Assembly (NCBI GenBank): GCA_009746045.1
Contig: RPFO01000016.1
Span: 995,395-1,036,894, forward strand
Length of the DNA stretch: 41,500 bases
Reading direction: 5' to 3'
Source of the DNA: Mesostigma viride
Lineage: Eukaryota; Streptophyta; Mesostigmatophyceae; Mesostigmatales; Mesostigmataceae
This document shows, piece after piece, positions 1 to 8,899 of this stretch. Below the pieces are notes generated by a model. The model had not been told where the DNA came from. It saw nothing but the letters and a program-made list of their open reading frames with translations, and ran no database searches. The position numbers and the translations under genes were made by a program. The stretch's first letter is position 1. Each line of letters begins with the position of its first letter.

Positions 1-292
1 GCGGAGATTGGCGACAAGGTCGTTTATCTCTCGGGCACCCCCGAGGCTTATGGCAATTATCTGCAAAAGCAGAGTGACCACCTGCTCAAACGCGAATGCG
101 TTTGTGTGGCCAGCCCGCCAAGACGCTGGCAGCCTTCTGATGATTTCCGCGAGGTCCTCGCGAAATCTCAGCAGCTGCTCGGCTGCTCCTCGGACGTACT
201 CGCCCGGTGCCGACACCGCACGAATATTTCGGCGCACTTCCCCGAGTCCTCGTGCCCTCCTGCGGGTACTGGACTGGACGCCGCTACCGTTG
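1..292 (-). CDS. possible partial exon running off the left edge, unknown product
   Basis: On the minus strand a frame is open from 315 to base 1. A plausible acceptor (GCGTGCAG) would start an exon at 292. The peptide looks protein-like, rich in Leu, Ala and Arg with predicted helices, and includes RRLPASWRAG and a hydrophobic stretch TLLLQIIAISLGG. It has no Met, so it would be an internal or terminal exon. The block RRL-x-AS followed by a long hydrophobic helix ending in GG resembles the middle of the small ORF at 3854-4417. The two could be related retroelement proteins, but I judge this by eye only. A competing plus-strand frame (1-375) looks less natural. Confidence 0.3.
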
Positions 293-939
293 CTGCACGC
301 GCAAAGGTGTTTGTCCTAGCTTCAGAGTCCGAATTCGACATATCCGTCGACCAGACTGTAATACGATTTAGATGAACGCGGATCAGTGAGTTTCTGGTCT
401 TCCCAAGATGTGATGAATGGAGCCATGGTTTCAACCAGCGGCTTTTAACCTTTACCACAGTTGCCTCACTACCCTGTGGTCACTAGCCTGAGGCGGCAGC
501 ACCCACGGACGGTGTTGGGAAAAGACGCTTGGCCACTGCTGTGTCCGAGCCTTTCTAGGTCTCACCATTGCTGCCAGGCCTTGCACGCCTTGGCAGGTCC
601 GCCACTGTCAATTTCCTTGGTTGCATCAATCCAGGACGTCTGTCCTTCCATGAATGACAGTAACGCTCTGGATTTATCCGTCATGACAAGTACCCGTCCA
701 TCCCAGGCCTGCAGGACTGCCAGTCCTGAAGTCCTGTGACATTCTTGGTACCATCAACCAATATTGACCACAGTACCTCCTAGTGACAGTCGGTCCTGTG
801 ACACGTAACGTGTGATGGTTCACCCAACACTGCCACGTGCCCTGTCCCTCACGTGTCCTTAGTCCTGGTACTGCTGTAGCGTCCGGCGGCATTACTTCGG
901 GACTTGATAACTCTCAACTTCCTTGTCCAAATGAGGCGT
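293..939. other. non-coding interval downstream of the integrase ORF
   Basis: I see no convincing coding sequence here. The interval is where the reverse transcriptase/RNase H of a copia-order element, or its 3' LTR, would be expected. Neither is recognisable. Short motifs of the type GTCCTGTGAC recur at 730-800, and similar GTCCTGTC motifs occur at 4825-4850 on the far side of the element, but the two flanks do not align as an LTR pair by eye. Confidence 0.4.
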
Positions 940-2643
940 TTAGCACGGCGTTGGAAAGGCCACTTCAAGTATGACATGCTTAGCATATTGCATCACCAAT
1001 ATGCTAACTACCTCAGCATTGGTATCTACCTCTAGGACAGCATCCTCGGACTCCTCCAACTGGCTGAGCTTGGACACCCGAGGTCCTTGCTTGGCTTTTT
1101 GCATAGCCAGCACCACATCTTTCAGGCCCCCACCTCTATGCTTAGTGAGGCTAGAGGGGACCACATCTGCCTGTCCTAAGAATGGAAAGTTAACCGATCC
1201 AGGGGTCTGGCCAGGACTTACCCGGGGATTACTTCCAGCTTGAACGTGATGATCAGGGATGACGTCATGATCAACTGGCAAGGTTGTCACATCAGGAGCT
1301 ACTGCCTCTGCTTCAGCACCCCTTAGACGCACATATGACCACGACAGACGGTGCACATTCTGGGGAGGATCCTCCATCTTCACCCAGCACTTGTGCCCAG
1401 CTAGTTCCACCCTGGTCACTACTCCAGGGTGCCAGCTACCACGCTTGCCTGCAAGCTTGGGCTCTTTCCACACAATTACCCTCTGGCCAACAACAGGTTT
1501 CAGAACACTCCAGCCCTTGTCTTTCTGCCTCAACTTGGCAAACTTGAACATAAGGCTATCTTTCCAGGCTTGCTCAACCTCAGTAGGGAGCTCCCGAAGA
1601 TGCAATGATAATGGAGTCACAGGGACCTCTCCAACATACATGGATGCCCTGACATTCAATCTGTCCTCAACTGACCTTAACCAGGCCGTCTTGATAATAG
1701 CTGGAACCAATCTTGGAATCTTCTTCTCCGTCAGCAGAATAGTCTTGAGTTCTCTGATTGTCCTCTCCACCACGCCTTGACAGCCATGGGACTCCCTGTG
1801 TACAACAAATAACTCAGGGAGGTCTTCATTCCCCACGCAGCACTCAAATTCTAAATCACACTGCAGCTGGATCACTGGTTTCATTCTGGATCTGATAGCC
1901 TGGAGCCCAGCCACCAAACATGGCTTAGACTTGTCTTGCAACAGCTCCAGCACCTTGTACTTGGTATATCTGTCAACACCAACCAACAAAATCAGTTTCC
2001 TGATTTCTTGGATATCACATTGTACATATCCAGGCTGCAACACAGGTTGTCTGACATGAGACTTCTTAGGCTTGGGAGCAACCAGCCTACAGGAACAAGC
2101 CTCATCAACCTGTTTTACTGCATTAAACAAAGATGTCCCTCCCAGCCTCCTTGCAAACTGGAGTGCCTGGGCAGCATGACCAAACATGTGATGCAATCTC
2201 AATGCAATGTTTGACACAAGTGACATTTTATTAAATACAGGTGAGGTGCTTGGAACAGCACGCTCACTTACAACCATGCTCCCCATTGCATCATTCAGGC
2301 CATCAGCCTCACCCTCCTCCTCTAGAGGAGCTTCCTGCCCTAAGGCAGGACTTCCACGCTCCAACATTGAAGGAGTACGCAAACTACCTCCAAGAGCCAT
2401 GTGGGAACGTTGTTGCCTTGTGGTAACTGCTTTCACCATGGTGACGTGGGAAGACCCAGTCACTACCCCATTGTGTTCTTCCTCCATGGATGCACCCTCA
2501 ACCTGTGCAGGGGGACTCTCAACCTTAAGTGGGAGACTCTCAACCTGTGCAGGGAGCAAATCAACTTCATCCAGAGTAATGGGGGGGTCACTCTTAGCCC
2601 CCTCCCTGGCGGACCCTAGCAAGCCCAGGGAAGGCTGAGCCCG
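940..2643 (-). CDS. retroelement integrase (rve) ORF, entered by UGA readthrough or decayed
   Basis: The frame continues from gag directly after the UGA at 2646-2644 and gives about 567 residues. The first roughly 140 residues are acidic and low-complexity. Then follow an HHCC-like zinc module (LHHMFGH, later CSC), the integrase core with a first Asp in YVQCDIQEI, a second Asp in LQCDLEFE and a Glu in GVVERTIREL, about 30 residues after the second Asp. A C-terminal DNA-binding-like region carries KRGSWHPGVV. The expected role is insertion of element cDNA into host DNA. No protease or reverse transcriptase motif is present in the ORF. The first ATG within the frame is about 54 codons after the UGA, so independent initiation there is an alternative to readthrough. 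Confidence 0.75.
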   Translation of the reverse strand, partial: RAQPSLGLLGSAREGAKSDPPITLDEVDLLPAQVESLPLKVESPPAQVEGASMEEEHNGVVTGSSHVTMVKAVTTRQQRSHMALGGSLRTPSMLERGSPALGQEAPLEEEGEADGLNDAMGSMVVSERAVPSTSPVFNKMSLVSNIALRLHHMFGHAAQALQFARRLGGTSLFNAVKQVDEACSCRLVAPKPKKSHVRQPVLQPGYVQCDIQEIRKLILLVGVDRYTKYKVLELLQDKSKPCLVAGLQAIRSRMKPVIQLQCDLEFECCVGNEDLPELFVVHRESHGCQGVVERTIRELKTILLTEKKIPRLVPAIIKTAWLRSVEDRLNVRASMYVGEVPVTPLSLHLRELPTEVEQAWKDSLMFKFAKLRQKDKGWSVLKPVVGQRVIVWKEPKLAGKRGSWHPGVVTRVELAGHKCWVKMEDPPQNVHRLSWSYVRLRGAEAEAVAPDVTTLPVDHDVIPDHHVQAGSNPRVSPGQTPGSVNFPFLGQADVVPSSLTKHRGGGLKDVVLAMQKAKQGPRVSKLSQLEESEDAVLEVDTNAEVVSILVMQYAKHVILEVAFPTPC

Positions 2644-3699
2644 TCAGGTTGGGTTGTTATACCCACCTTGGCCCCTTTGCTTACGCCAGCTAGGGCAGTC
2701 CTTACGGATGTGGCCCTGCTGGTGACAGAAATAACATGTGATACGAGGTGTCCCCACCCCAGGTGGTCCCCGCTGGGACCCCACCCTGTTGAAATCAAAT
2801 CTGGGACGCTGAGCCGCTGGCTGCTCCTGGGAAGGACCTCCACGACGCTTGAAGCCACTGAAGCCCTTGGCCTGGAAGCCCCCCCTCTTGGAAGGCCCTG
2901 ACCTTGGTGGGCCATAACCGTTGGAGGGCTGCCCCCCCCATTGGTTGCCCTTGACCTTGGGAACACTGACCCCTGCTGCAGCTGCCACATCCACCTTATC
3001 CTTCTCCTTCTGCTTCTCCCTGGCCTTGTCTGCCTCTTTCTTGCCTCCCACATACTTGCCCCTGAAATAATCCTTGATCTTGGCCACCATAGCAGCCCAG
3101 GTTGTGCATGTACGCATGTGCACCTGCAGGTTATCCAAGGTGACCTCATCCAATCCCAGGCTACCTAGGAAATCATCCATGGCAATCTCATCTGACACTA
3201 CATACCCCTTGCCAGCACAATTGTGCCTGAGCTCCTGAAAATCCTCAAATGCCTGCAGAATCAGACCCTCAGCCTTGAAATCAATGTACTCCTTCTTCCA
3301 AAAGGAGCCATCACTAGCCCTCTTATCATCTAGGAACACCTCAAACTCAGCTAGAAAAACCTCCCAGGAATCTCCATCCTCAAACTTGTCATTTACATAC
3401 TTCTGCACCCTCTTGGGACACTTAAGAAGGTACTGTGACATACGCAGCACCTGCAGAGGATTGTTACCATTATACAAGCCCTTATATCCCTTAAGGTGCC
3501 TAATGGTAATATCCTTATCCTTAACAGTCCAGTGCTCCTTGAGACTGGGAAGCTGGTTAAGAATAGCAAAGCCCTCCTGGGCCTTGGCTCTGCGGGGCTG
3601 CTCTGCTGCTGCTGCTGCTGGACGATTAAAATTCTGATTAAAATTCTGACCCCGCAGCATTTGTTCGCCGCGTATCTCGCCGTCTTCCAAACCCTGCAT
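2644..3699 (-). CDS. Gag-like nucleocapsid protein with CCHC zinc knuckle
   Basis: The protein has 351 residues from the ATG at 3699; the frame is open eight codons further upstream but without ATG. The N-terminal two thirds is helical and charged (EVFLAEFEVFLDDKRAS and neighbours), as in retrotransposon capsids. A Lys/Glu segment follows, then a Gly/Arg/Pro-rich linker, and near the C-terminus one CX2CX4HX4C knuckle (CYFCHQQGHIRKDC). The expected role is packaging of element RNA into particles. The stop is UGA followed by CGG, and the next frame continues in phase into the integrase. The fold assignment rests on the knuckle plus position in the element. Confidence 0.8.
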   Translation of the reverse strand: MQGLEDGEIRGEQMLRGQNFNQNFNRPAAAAAEQPRRAKAQEGFAILNQLPSLKEHWTVKDKDITIRHLKGYKGLYNGNNPLQVLRMSQYLLKCPKRVQKYVNDKFEDGDSWEVFLAEFEVFLDDKRASDGSFWKKEYIDFKAEGLILQAFEDFQELRHNCAGKGYVVSDEIAMDDFLGSLGLDEVTLDNLQVHMRTCTTWAAMVAKIKDYFRGKYVGGKKEADKAREKQKEKDKVDVAAAAGVSVPKVKGNQWGGQPSNGYGPPRSGPSKRGGFQAKGFSGFKRRGGPSQEQPAAQRPRFDFNRVGSQRGPPGVGTPRITCYFCHQQGHIRKDCPSWRKQRGQGGYNNPT

Positions 3700-3853
3700 G
3701 GTCGCTGCGAATGCCGATGACAACTGTCGATGCCGATGCCGATGCTGAAGAAAGAATACTGCTGGGGAATTAATAAATTAATCCCTTAGGCTCTGGAACC
3801 AAGAAAAAATTTTTTTTTCCTGAATTAATTCACTGTTAATTATAACAGAAAAT

Positions 3854-4417
3854 TTAATCCAGCCGCATATCGTCGCGCGGAAACTGCAATACGTTATCCA
3901 AAATCTGCTGCACAATACTCGGATATAAATCAGGAAGCCCCTCGCTGTTTTCACCTGGCTCCTCAGCGTTTGATTGCCGCTGAATCGAAGCAGCGACGTT
4001 TATGATACCGTCGACTGACGACGCCCACCCGTTGTTGCTAACCGGAACTGCGACAGCCGGAAGAGTCGCCGAAATTCCAGACCACGCTGTCGCCAATGCC
4101 AGAACACCCAAGCCGTAGGTGCGAAGAGCCGAAATTACTTGAGCTTGTTCGTCTGATCCCGACGCTGCAAGCCTTCGGAAAATATGGGAATTTTCCGACA
4201 GGATTTCCAAATCTTGAGTAAGGTCGTCGACGAACTGATGCAGATCGTTAGAAACTGGCGGCCGGCTGACGAGCGCTTGAGACAGCGAAGGTTGAACAGC
4301 ACGCGAATGCAGCGCAGCAGTTGACGCCGTACGTTGAACGTTGAAATTAAAGCCTGAAGACGATGGAGCCGATGCACGCTCGGGAGATGGCTCACGATAT
4401 TCACGCGTGTTTCCCAT
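3854..4417 (-). CDS. small ORF upstream of gag, unknown function
   Basis: The ORF encodes 187 residues from the ATG at 4417 (MGNTREYREP...). The first 60 residues are Ser/Pro/Ala-rich and probably disordered. The middle is helical (DDLTQDLEILSENSHIFRRL) followed by a hydrophobic helix (YGLGVLALATAWSGISATL), and the C-terminus is acidic. It lies 154 bases upstream of gag in a different frame, separated by an AT-rich spacer with a T/A-homopolymer run at 3805-3822. I do not recognise the family. It could be an accessory or structural protein of the element. Alternatively it is an unrelated host ORF into which the element inserted. Confidence 0.45.
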   Translation of the reverse strand: MGNTREYREPSPERASAPSSSGFNFNVQRTASTAALHSRAVQPSLSQALVSRPPVSNDLHQFVDDLTQDLEILSENSHIFRRLAASGSDEQAQVISALRTYGLGVLALATAWSGISATLPAVAVPVSNNGWASSVDGIINVAASIQRQSNAEEPGENSEGLPDLYPSIVQQILDNVLQFPRDDMRLD

Positions 4418-5105
4418 ATAATGGAAAAACACCGTAAAAATTGCCGACACCAGAAATCAATGCCGTAATCAGTAGATTACGAACTCGCTTGTAATTCGAG
4501 TTAACGAAACTGTGGCTGAACTGTGGTTCAGCCTGCACTGATTAATATCTACAGAGGAAGTAGTTATATTAATCAATAGGTTTACGTTGCTGGTTATGGC
4601 TACCAGCACAGAATGCACGAGGCACGTGAGAACCGTCGCCAAAGGTGCGAGGACACAGGTGCAGGGAAAGTGGTGCTACCAAGTGGCAGCGTCCTGCTCG
4701 TTATATACTAATTGTGACGCAGTCACATCCAGATGACTGATAGGACAGATCATCTCACAATATTGCTGTCCTTCACTCTGGACCAGCAGATCTCGACTCG
4801 TTATCCATAAATAGTCACATCAGTGTCCTGTCGCACAAGTCCTGTCACTATTTGTTACGTCTAATCAATAGCATTGAATAGACCGCAGTGTCGGAGACTA
4901 AATGTCCTATCGTACACTGTGACAAGACGTCGTATGCCACGCGTCACTTGAAGAACCACCGTAGAATCACCGAATCCAAGTAGAATGTAGTAGAACAGTA
5001 TCTTGCTCATATCTCGAGCAATACTCATCAGAATGAACCCGTTTCTGGATTGTAGTAACCGGAAGTAGAATCTCTACAAGCCAAGTAGCTTAGTAGAATA
5101 ATATT
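4418..5105. other. non-coding flank of the retroelement
   Basis: No coding sequence is recognised. It lies at the 5' side of the minus-strand element and could include its leader or LTR, but there is no matching copy at the other end. TTAAT-type runs and several CTGTC/GTCCTGTC motifs are the only visible structure. Confidence 0.4.
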
Positions 5106-5890
5106 GCTTGCCAGGCAATATTAACTCCATCACCGCCCAGCTCCGCGACATCGACCAGCACCTTACTTAAGGACAATGCCATCGCCATCGAGGAGGTCCT
5201 GCAAAACACCGCCGGCCTCGCCGCCCAGGCGGTGAAGGACATTGCCGCCAAGCCAGCCCCTGCTGGCCTCGGCCGGCGATGCTCCTCCCATCACGACCTG
5301 GGCGGACATGCTGAAGCAGCACACCACCTCGGCACCTCCACCACCTCCGCCGTCGCAGCCCAGCTCCAGCGGCAGACGCTTGACCTCCGCGAGGAGGCCG
5401 AGCTCGCCAAACGCAGCCCCAACGTCATCGTCAAGAACTTCGACATGGAGGAAGGTTCACGAGAATTCCGCGAGAAGCTTACGCGTGCGTTTGAGAGAGA
5501 AATCCTTGGTCGCATGGGCCTTAATGGTGAGATCGAGCTGGTGACTCGCCCACCGCCTTCCCCGCGCGTGGTGGGGTAAGGCAGGGGCGCCCCCGCTCCT
5601 TCTCACCTTTAAGAACCCGGCGGACAAGATTTCTTTTCTCAGACGCTGCAAGCGGCTCAAGAAGACTCACTTCACCCTTGACGACGACTTGACCCTGGCG
5701 CAGCAACAACGGCGACGGGAGCTATAGATGGCCGACCTACCTCCAGCTCCGGCAGACCAAGGCGGGGCAGCCGGTGTACTGGAAGGGGGCGGCCATCTAC
5801 GTCGGCCACAAGCCCTGGCATGCGACCCCCGCGCGGCCCCAGCGACTCCAGACGCCCCAGCGCTTAGGGGAATACAGCAGTAGTAGCGTA
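5106..5890 (+). pseudogene. degraded LINE ORF1-like coding region
   Basis: Plus-strand coding similarity is spread over shifted frames. It starts near ITAQLRDIDQHL, continues through AAQLQRQTLDLREEAELAKR (an ORF1-type nucleic-acid-binding region with NVIVKNFDMEE), and then FKNPADKISFLRRCKRLKK, HFTLDDDLTLAQQQRRREL and GQPVYWKGAAIYVG. A second copy of the first half lies at 36956-37890 and of the last part at 40945-41165. This is the layout of a non-LTR element ORF1 RNA-binding protein. Stops and frameshifts, including a stop right after QQRRREL, show it is dead. The match to L1-type ORF1 C-terminal domains is by pattern only. Confidence 0.55.
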
Positions 5891-6009
5891 GAATAGATAG
5901 ACCGTGGCCATGTACATGTACGCCTCCTACAGGCATTACACCAGCTGATTCACGAGCATTATTTAGCCATGTACATGTGTGCCTATTAATTAATTAATTA
6001 ATTAGACTC

Positions 6010-6030
6010 GTGCTCCCGTTGGGGAGTCAC
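6010..6030 (-). other. 3'-terminal LINE hairpin (representative copy)
   Basis: In element orientation the sequence reads GTG-A-CTCCC-CAAC-GGGAG-CAC. It forms a five-base stem, a CAAC loop, a bulged A and a three-base lower stem, followed directly by the (TAAT)n tail. The same hairpin occurs in the LINE copies near 27120, 27355, 37920, 41385 and 41480, and in opposite orientation in SINE-like copies near 40045 and 40405. 3' stem-loops of this kind serve as reverse-transcriptase recognition sites in some LINE families, for example UnaL2. That role here is inferred. Confidence 0.75.
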
Positions 6031-6174
6031 GGAGCATTAACCCCGATGGATGGATGGATGGGTGCAAACATTCCTACCGGTCTAATCTATCTACATTGGC
6101 TACATACTACATCTACCTAACAGCATTCTAACTACAACATCTATCTAGGCAGCCGCACGCTGCCCGAGGGGGAG

Positions 6175-6720
6175 CTATCTGGCGTGCCTCCCGCGGGACT
6201 GCACACGCGGGCGCTTCCCCACTGGGGGGGGCTCATTGTCCTCTATGACCTGGGCCCACTTGGCCTTGTCCATCATCTTCTTCCAAATCACAGAGAGGCC
6301 GAGGCCCCCCATGTCCTCTACTAGCTGTTCCTTGAAGGTGCGGGCCTTGCGGCGTCTAACATCACTAGGCCCAGCCCACGTCAGGAGGTGCCGGCCAGGC
6401 TGGGCTGGTCGCAGTCCTGCGGGGGGGCCACGTGAGGTGTCTACCTGGTTGGTGCGAGCTAGGTGCCCTACAAGCTGCAGGCGGCGTTGCTTAATGGTGC
6501 TGGTGATATAGGGCATGCCCTGGTACAGGTCCTCATTGCGGACATGAGCAGCATATCCTACTCTGAAAATGGAACGCAGCATGCTGGTGACCGCGCCGTC
6601 CAGCTTGCGGGCCAGGTCGGCGGTGAGGGTCCACGTCTCGGCGCCATACGTGAGAACAGGAAGGACGAGGACCTTGAACAGGTCCTGTTTCTCGATCTTG
6701 CCCAGGGGCTTGCGCCACAG
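6175..6720 (-). pseudogene. C-terminal piece of LINE reverse-transcriptase ORF
   Basis: About 180 residues of the LINE ORF2 C-terminus are intact and open, including LFKVLVLPVLTYGAETWTL, then LRSIFRVGYAAHV, GHLARTNQVDTSRGP and KARTFKEQLVEDMGGLGLSV. This order (a YGAE-TW block, an H-LAR block, then a Trp-rich tail) is typical of the region after the catalytic domain in many LINEs. The catalytic domain itself is missing because of 5' truncation, so this copy cannot be active. The reading frame is better preserved than in the longer copy at 38060-39845. Confidence 0.8.
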
Positions 6721-6764
6721 ATGTGTGCCTATGATGTGCCACACTCCAGATGATGCCTAGCTTT

Positions 6765-7063
6765 ATTTAGTTATGCTGTGCCCATGCAGAGAACTGTTCT
6801 CTGCTGAGATGTCACACTCTAGCTTTTGTATAGCCATAACGATCTTTCCCCCCCCATGACGGGATCCCCTTAATTCGCTGGTTGAACCCAAGACTCTGGG
6901 GGGTGCAGGTGCCCTTGGGGCACCTAGAGCAAGTGTTGTTTACATTCCCAGCAGGAAGTAGCTTTGAATGTATTATAGGCCATGTGCCCCTTCTCTGGGC
7001 TATGTGCTACATATACTCCCAACAGAGTTATGTTCCAAATTAATTAATTAATTAATTAATTGA
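6765..7063 (+). mobile_element. SINE-like repeat family B, copy 1
   Basis: This roughly 300-bp non-coding unit matches 40484-40790 along its whole length. Shared blocks include CCATGCAGAGA near the start, ACCTAGAGCAAGTGTTG, GAATGTATTATAGGCCAT and ACTCCCAAC near the end. It ends with a small hairpin (ACTCC-CAAC-AGAGT, one mismatch) and a (TTAA)n tail at 7041-7063. No ORF and no clear RNA polymerase III promoter boxes were identified, so SINE is a working label. No TSD was found for this copy. Confidence 0.65.
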
Positions 7064-7768
7064 CTAATTAACTACACAAGTACGTGCAAAAATTAAACCA
7101 TAATTGCTTGTTGTCTCATTGACAATCGTCAATCACCTTTCGCTTTAGTAAAAAAGATCATTTCCTTGGCAAAAAAAGGTAGATTACGGTAAATTTACAT
7201 CGACATCATGCATTTTCTACAAGTGCTGCGATCCCATGCAGCCCTGTCTGCCAAGATGGGGTTCAACCATGCACAACCGATATATATATATATATATATA
7301 TATAAATAACTCGAAAATCAGTTTGCTGATGTAAAAAACAGCTTTTCCAAAAGTTGCTTTACAGCATAGACAGTGGCATGGTGCGCTTGTGATCCCAAAC
7401 ACACCCCTGCCATCATGGTCGGCTGGCTGAAAATTTTATTCAAAATCTATTAGGTGTCAACCAAGCAGGGCCGGCCGCATGCACCAAGCAGTGCGCAGCA
7501 CCCAGTGTTTTGTATAGAACGCAACTTCAGGCATCGCTATGTACAATTTACCCAACCCTCCCACGAAAATCTCATGCTACTGTACAACAACTGCCAGGAA
7601 TGCTGGCACCATCCCCCAAAATCTTTTTGTCGCGAAGTGTTTCGCTGTTTCACAAACCGGGCCAATGTGCCGTGTCCTAGACAGGAATCCCTCCTGTAAC
7701 CATCATTCTAAACATGCTGCCCCAAGTTGGATTCTTTCTTCAACCAACGGGCGACCACCACAAGGCAC
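7064..7768. other. intergenic, simple (TA)n repeat at about 7281-7305
   Basis: No gene is recognised. A short TA dinucleotide run sits near 7281-7305. The segment is downstream of the minus-strand DUF506 gene and should contain its 3' UTR, but I could not place a polyadenylation signal. Confidence 0.5.
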
Positions 7769-8899
7769 TCAGCATTGCCGCCGAGAGGAGCAGGTGATGA
7801 GCTGTTCGTACTTGGTCAGGTAGCGGCCCTGCACGTGCAGTACTTCCTTCCGGATGCCCACGCTGGTCTTGCCGCAGCGGCAGCGAGGCACACTGGACCA
7901 CTTGGCCATGATGGCCTGCTTGCTTCGCCAGGGGGGTACCATCATCCCTTCCTGCTTGAGCGACTTCAACATGGCAGTCACGACGACGTTCACGAGCTGG
8001 AGTAGCCGGCTTGTAGTTCCCACAAAGACCTTTGGCAGGGTGTCGAGAAGTTGACTGTACTCCATGGAGGGTCGCGCGACCTCCAGCTGTTGCCGCAGGA
8101 AGGGCTCAACCACAAGGACTTCCTCGAACGACCGTTCGTCCGCCGGCGACGCACAGACCTCGAGGAAGACATGTTTGTGGGCGCCCAGGCAGAAGCAGGA
8201 GCCGCGTGTCTCGCATACGCGCACGTTGTAGCCCTTGAGCTGCCAGAGGTCTTGGGCCAGCTGGTGGCAGTCGACCTCTTTCGAGCCGGACAGCTGGCAG
8301 GCGGTCAATAGCTCGACGTCGTTACGGAGCTGTGATTAGACCGAGGGAGACGAAACAAGGCCGAGTTCACAGTGCGTGGGTGGAAAGAACGTCAGCAAGC
8401 GCGAATGCAGAGGTTCCGAACCAGAGGCGGGTATTCGAAAATAGAAACCGGAATGCGAGTCGGAACTTTGGGAATGGAGAGGCAGGGCGCGTTTGTGTCA
8501 AAATCGCACCTGATCGCAGAAGCGGGTTTGAGAAGCGATGATGCTTGAAACTACGGCTTTCTTATCCGCGTATAGCGACCGCTGCTCGCACGGTGCCGAC
8601 TGTGCACCGTGATCGCGCGTCGGAGACGCGTCTTCGAACAGATCCTCGAATTCTAAGTCCTCCGAGCTTCGAGAGCAGTCCATGGACATTGCACCGGAGT
8701 CGTCCTCCCATGAACTACCGAGGGCAGACCCGCAATATCCGACGCCTGGTACGGGAGACGAGCTCTCCGGCATTCCTTTTCGCCCGTAGTGGGACACCGG
8801 CACTCTCAGAGTCGCCAGGCTTGGCCTGAGACGTTGCAAGTCGGTGGATTGCTCGGAAATGGGAGAGAAATCGTTGAATCCGTAAGACAATGGGCCCAT
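7769..8899 (-). CDS. DUF506 / PDDEXK_6-like protein, two exons
   Basis: Exon 1 is 8899-8510 (130 codons from ATG). The intron is 8509-8330 (GTGCGA...TCACAG, phase 0). Exon 2 is 8329-7769, giving 316 residues. The C-terminal half carries the signature order of the plant/algal DUF506 family. It has a GYNVRVCETRG block, a central strand-rich core (VFLEVCA, then LVVEPFLRQQLEVARPSMEY), LPKVFVGTTSRL, then SLKQEGMMVPPWRSKQ and a final AKW. The family is classed in the PD-(D/E)XK nuclease superfamily but its biochemical role is poorly known. Exon 1 encodes an acidic, Ser-rich N-terminus (SRSSEDLEFEDLFED). The splice junction restores a continuous helix from IASQTRFCDQ into LRNDVELLTACQL, which supports the model. 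Confidence in family is good, in function low. Confidence 0.85.

Larger units (their letters stand above)
940..4417 (-). mobile_element. retroelement fragment: unknown ORF, gag, integrase
   Basis: Three minus-strand ORFs lie head to tail: 4417-3854 (unknown), 3699-2644 (gag with CCHC knuckle) and 2643-940 (integrase). Gag directly followed by integrase is the Ty1/copia order. However, no protease motif is seen and no reverse transcriptase or RNase H follows before the window edge. No LTR pair, primer-binding site or TSD could be identified. The element may be 3'-truncated, non-autonomous, or of an unusual architecture. Confidence 0.7.
5975..6732 (-). mobile_element. 5'-truncated LINE insertion with 12-bp target-site duplication
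   Basis: The direct repeat ATGTGTGCCTAT occurs at 5975-5986 and again at 6721-6732. Between them lies a minus-strand LINE 3' end. It starts inside reverse-transcriptase ORF sequence (WRKPLGKIEKQDL), passes the ORF stop at 6175 and a 3' UTR with GATG repeats, and finishes with a conserved hairpin (6010-6030) and a (TAAT)n tail at 5987-6003. Such 5' truncation with a TSD is the hallmark of target-primed reverse transcription. It is homologous to 37891-39845 and 27098-27625. Confidence 0.9.

Noticed and set aside
1-375. Plus-strand frame open from the left edge
   Set aside because: Composition looks less protein-like than the minus-strand frame over the same bases; kept only as an alternative in the evidence of that entry.
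2207-2638. 143-codon plus-strand frame opposite the integrase ORF
   Set aside because: Shadow of the minus-strand coding region, with no protein-like features of its own.
4461-5100. 5' LTR of the gag-integrase element
   Set aside because: No matching copy exists on the other side of the element (293-939) and no clear TG...CA ends were found.
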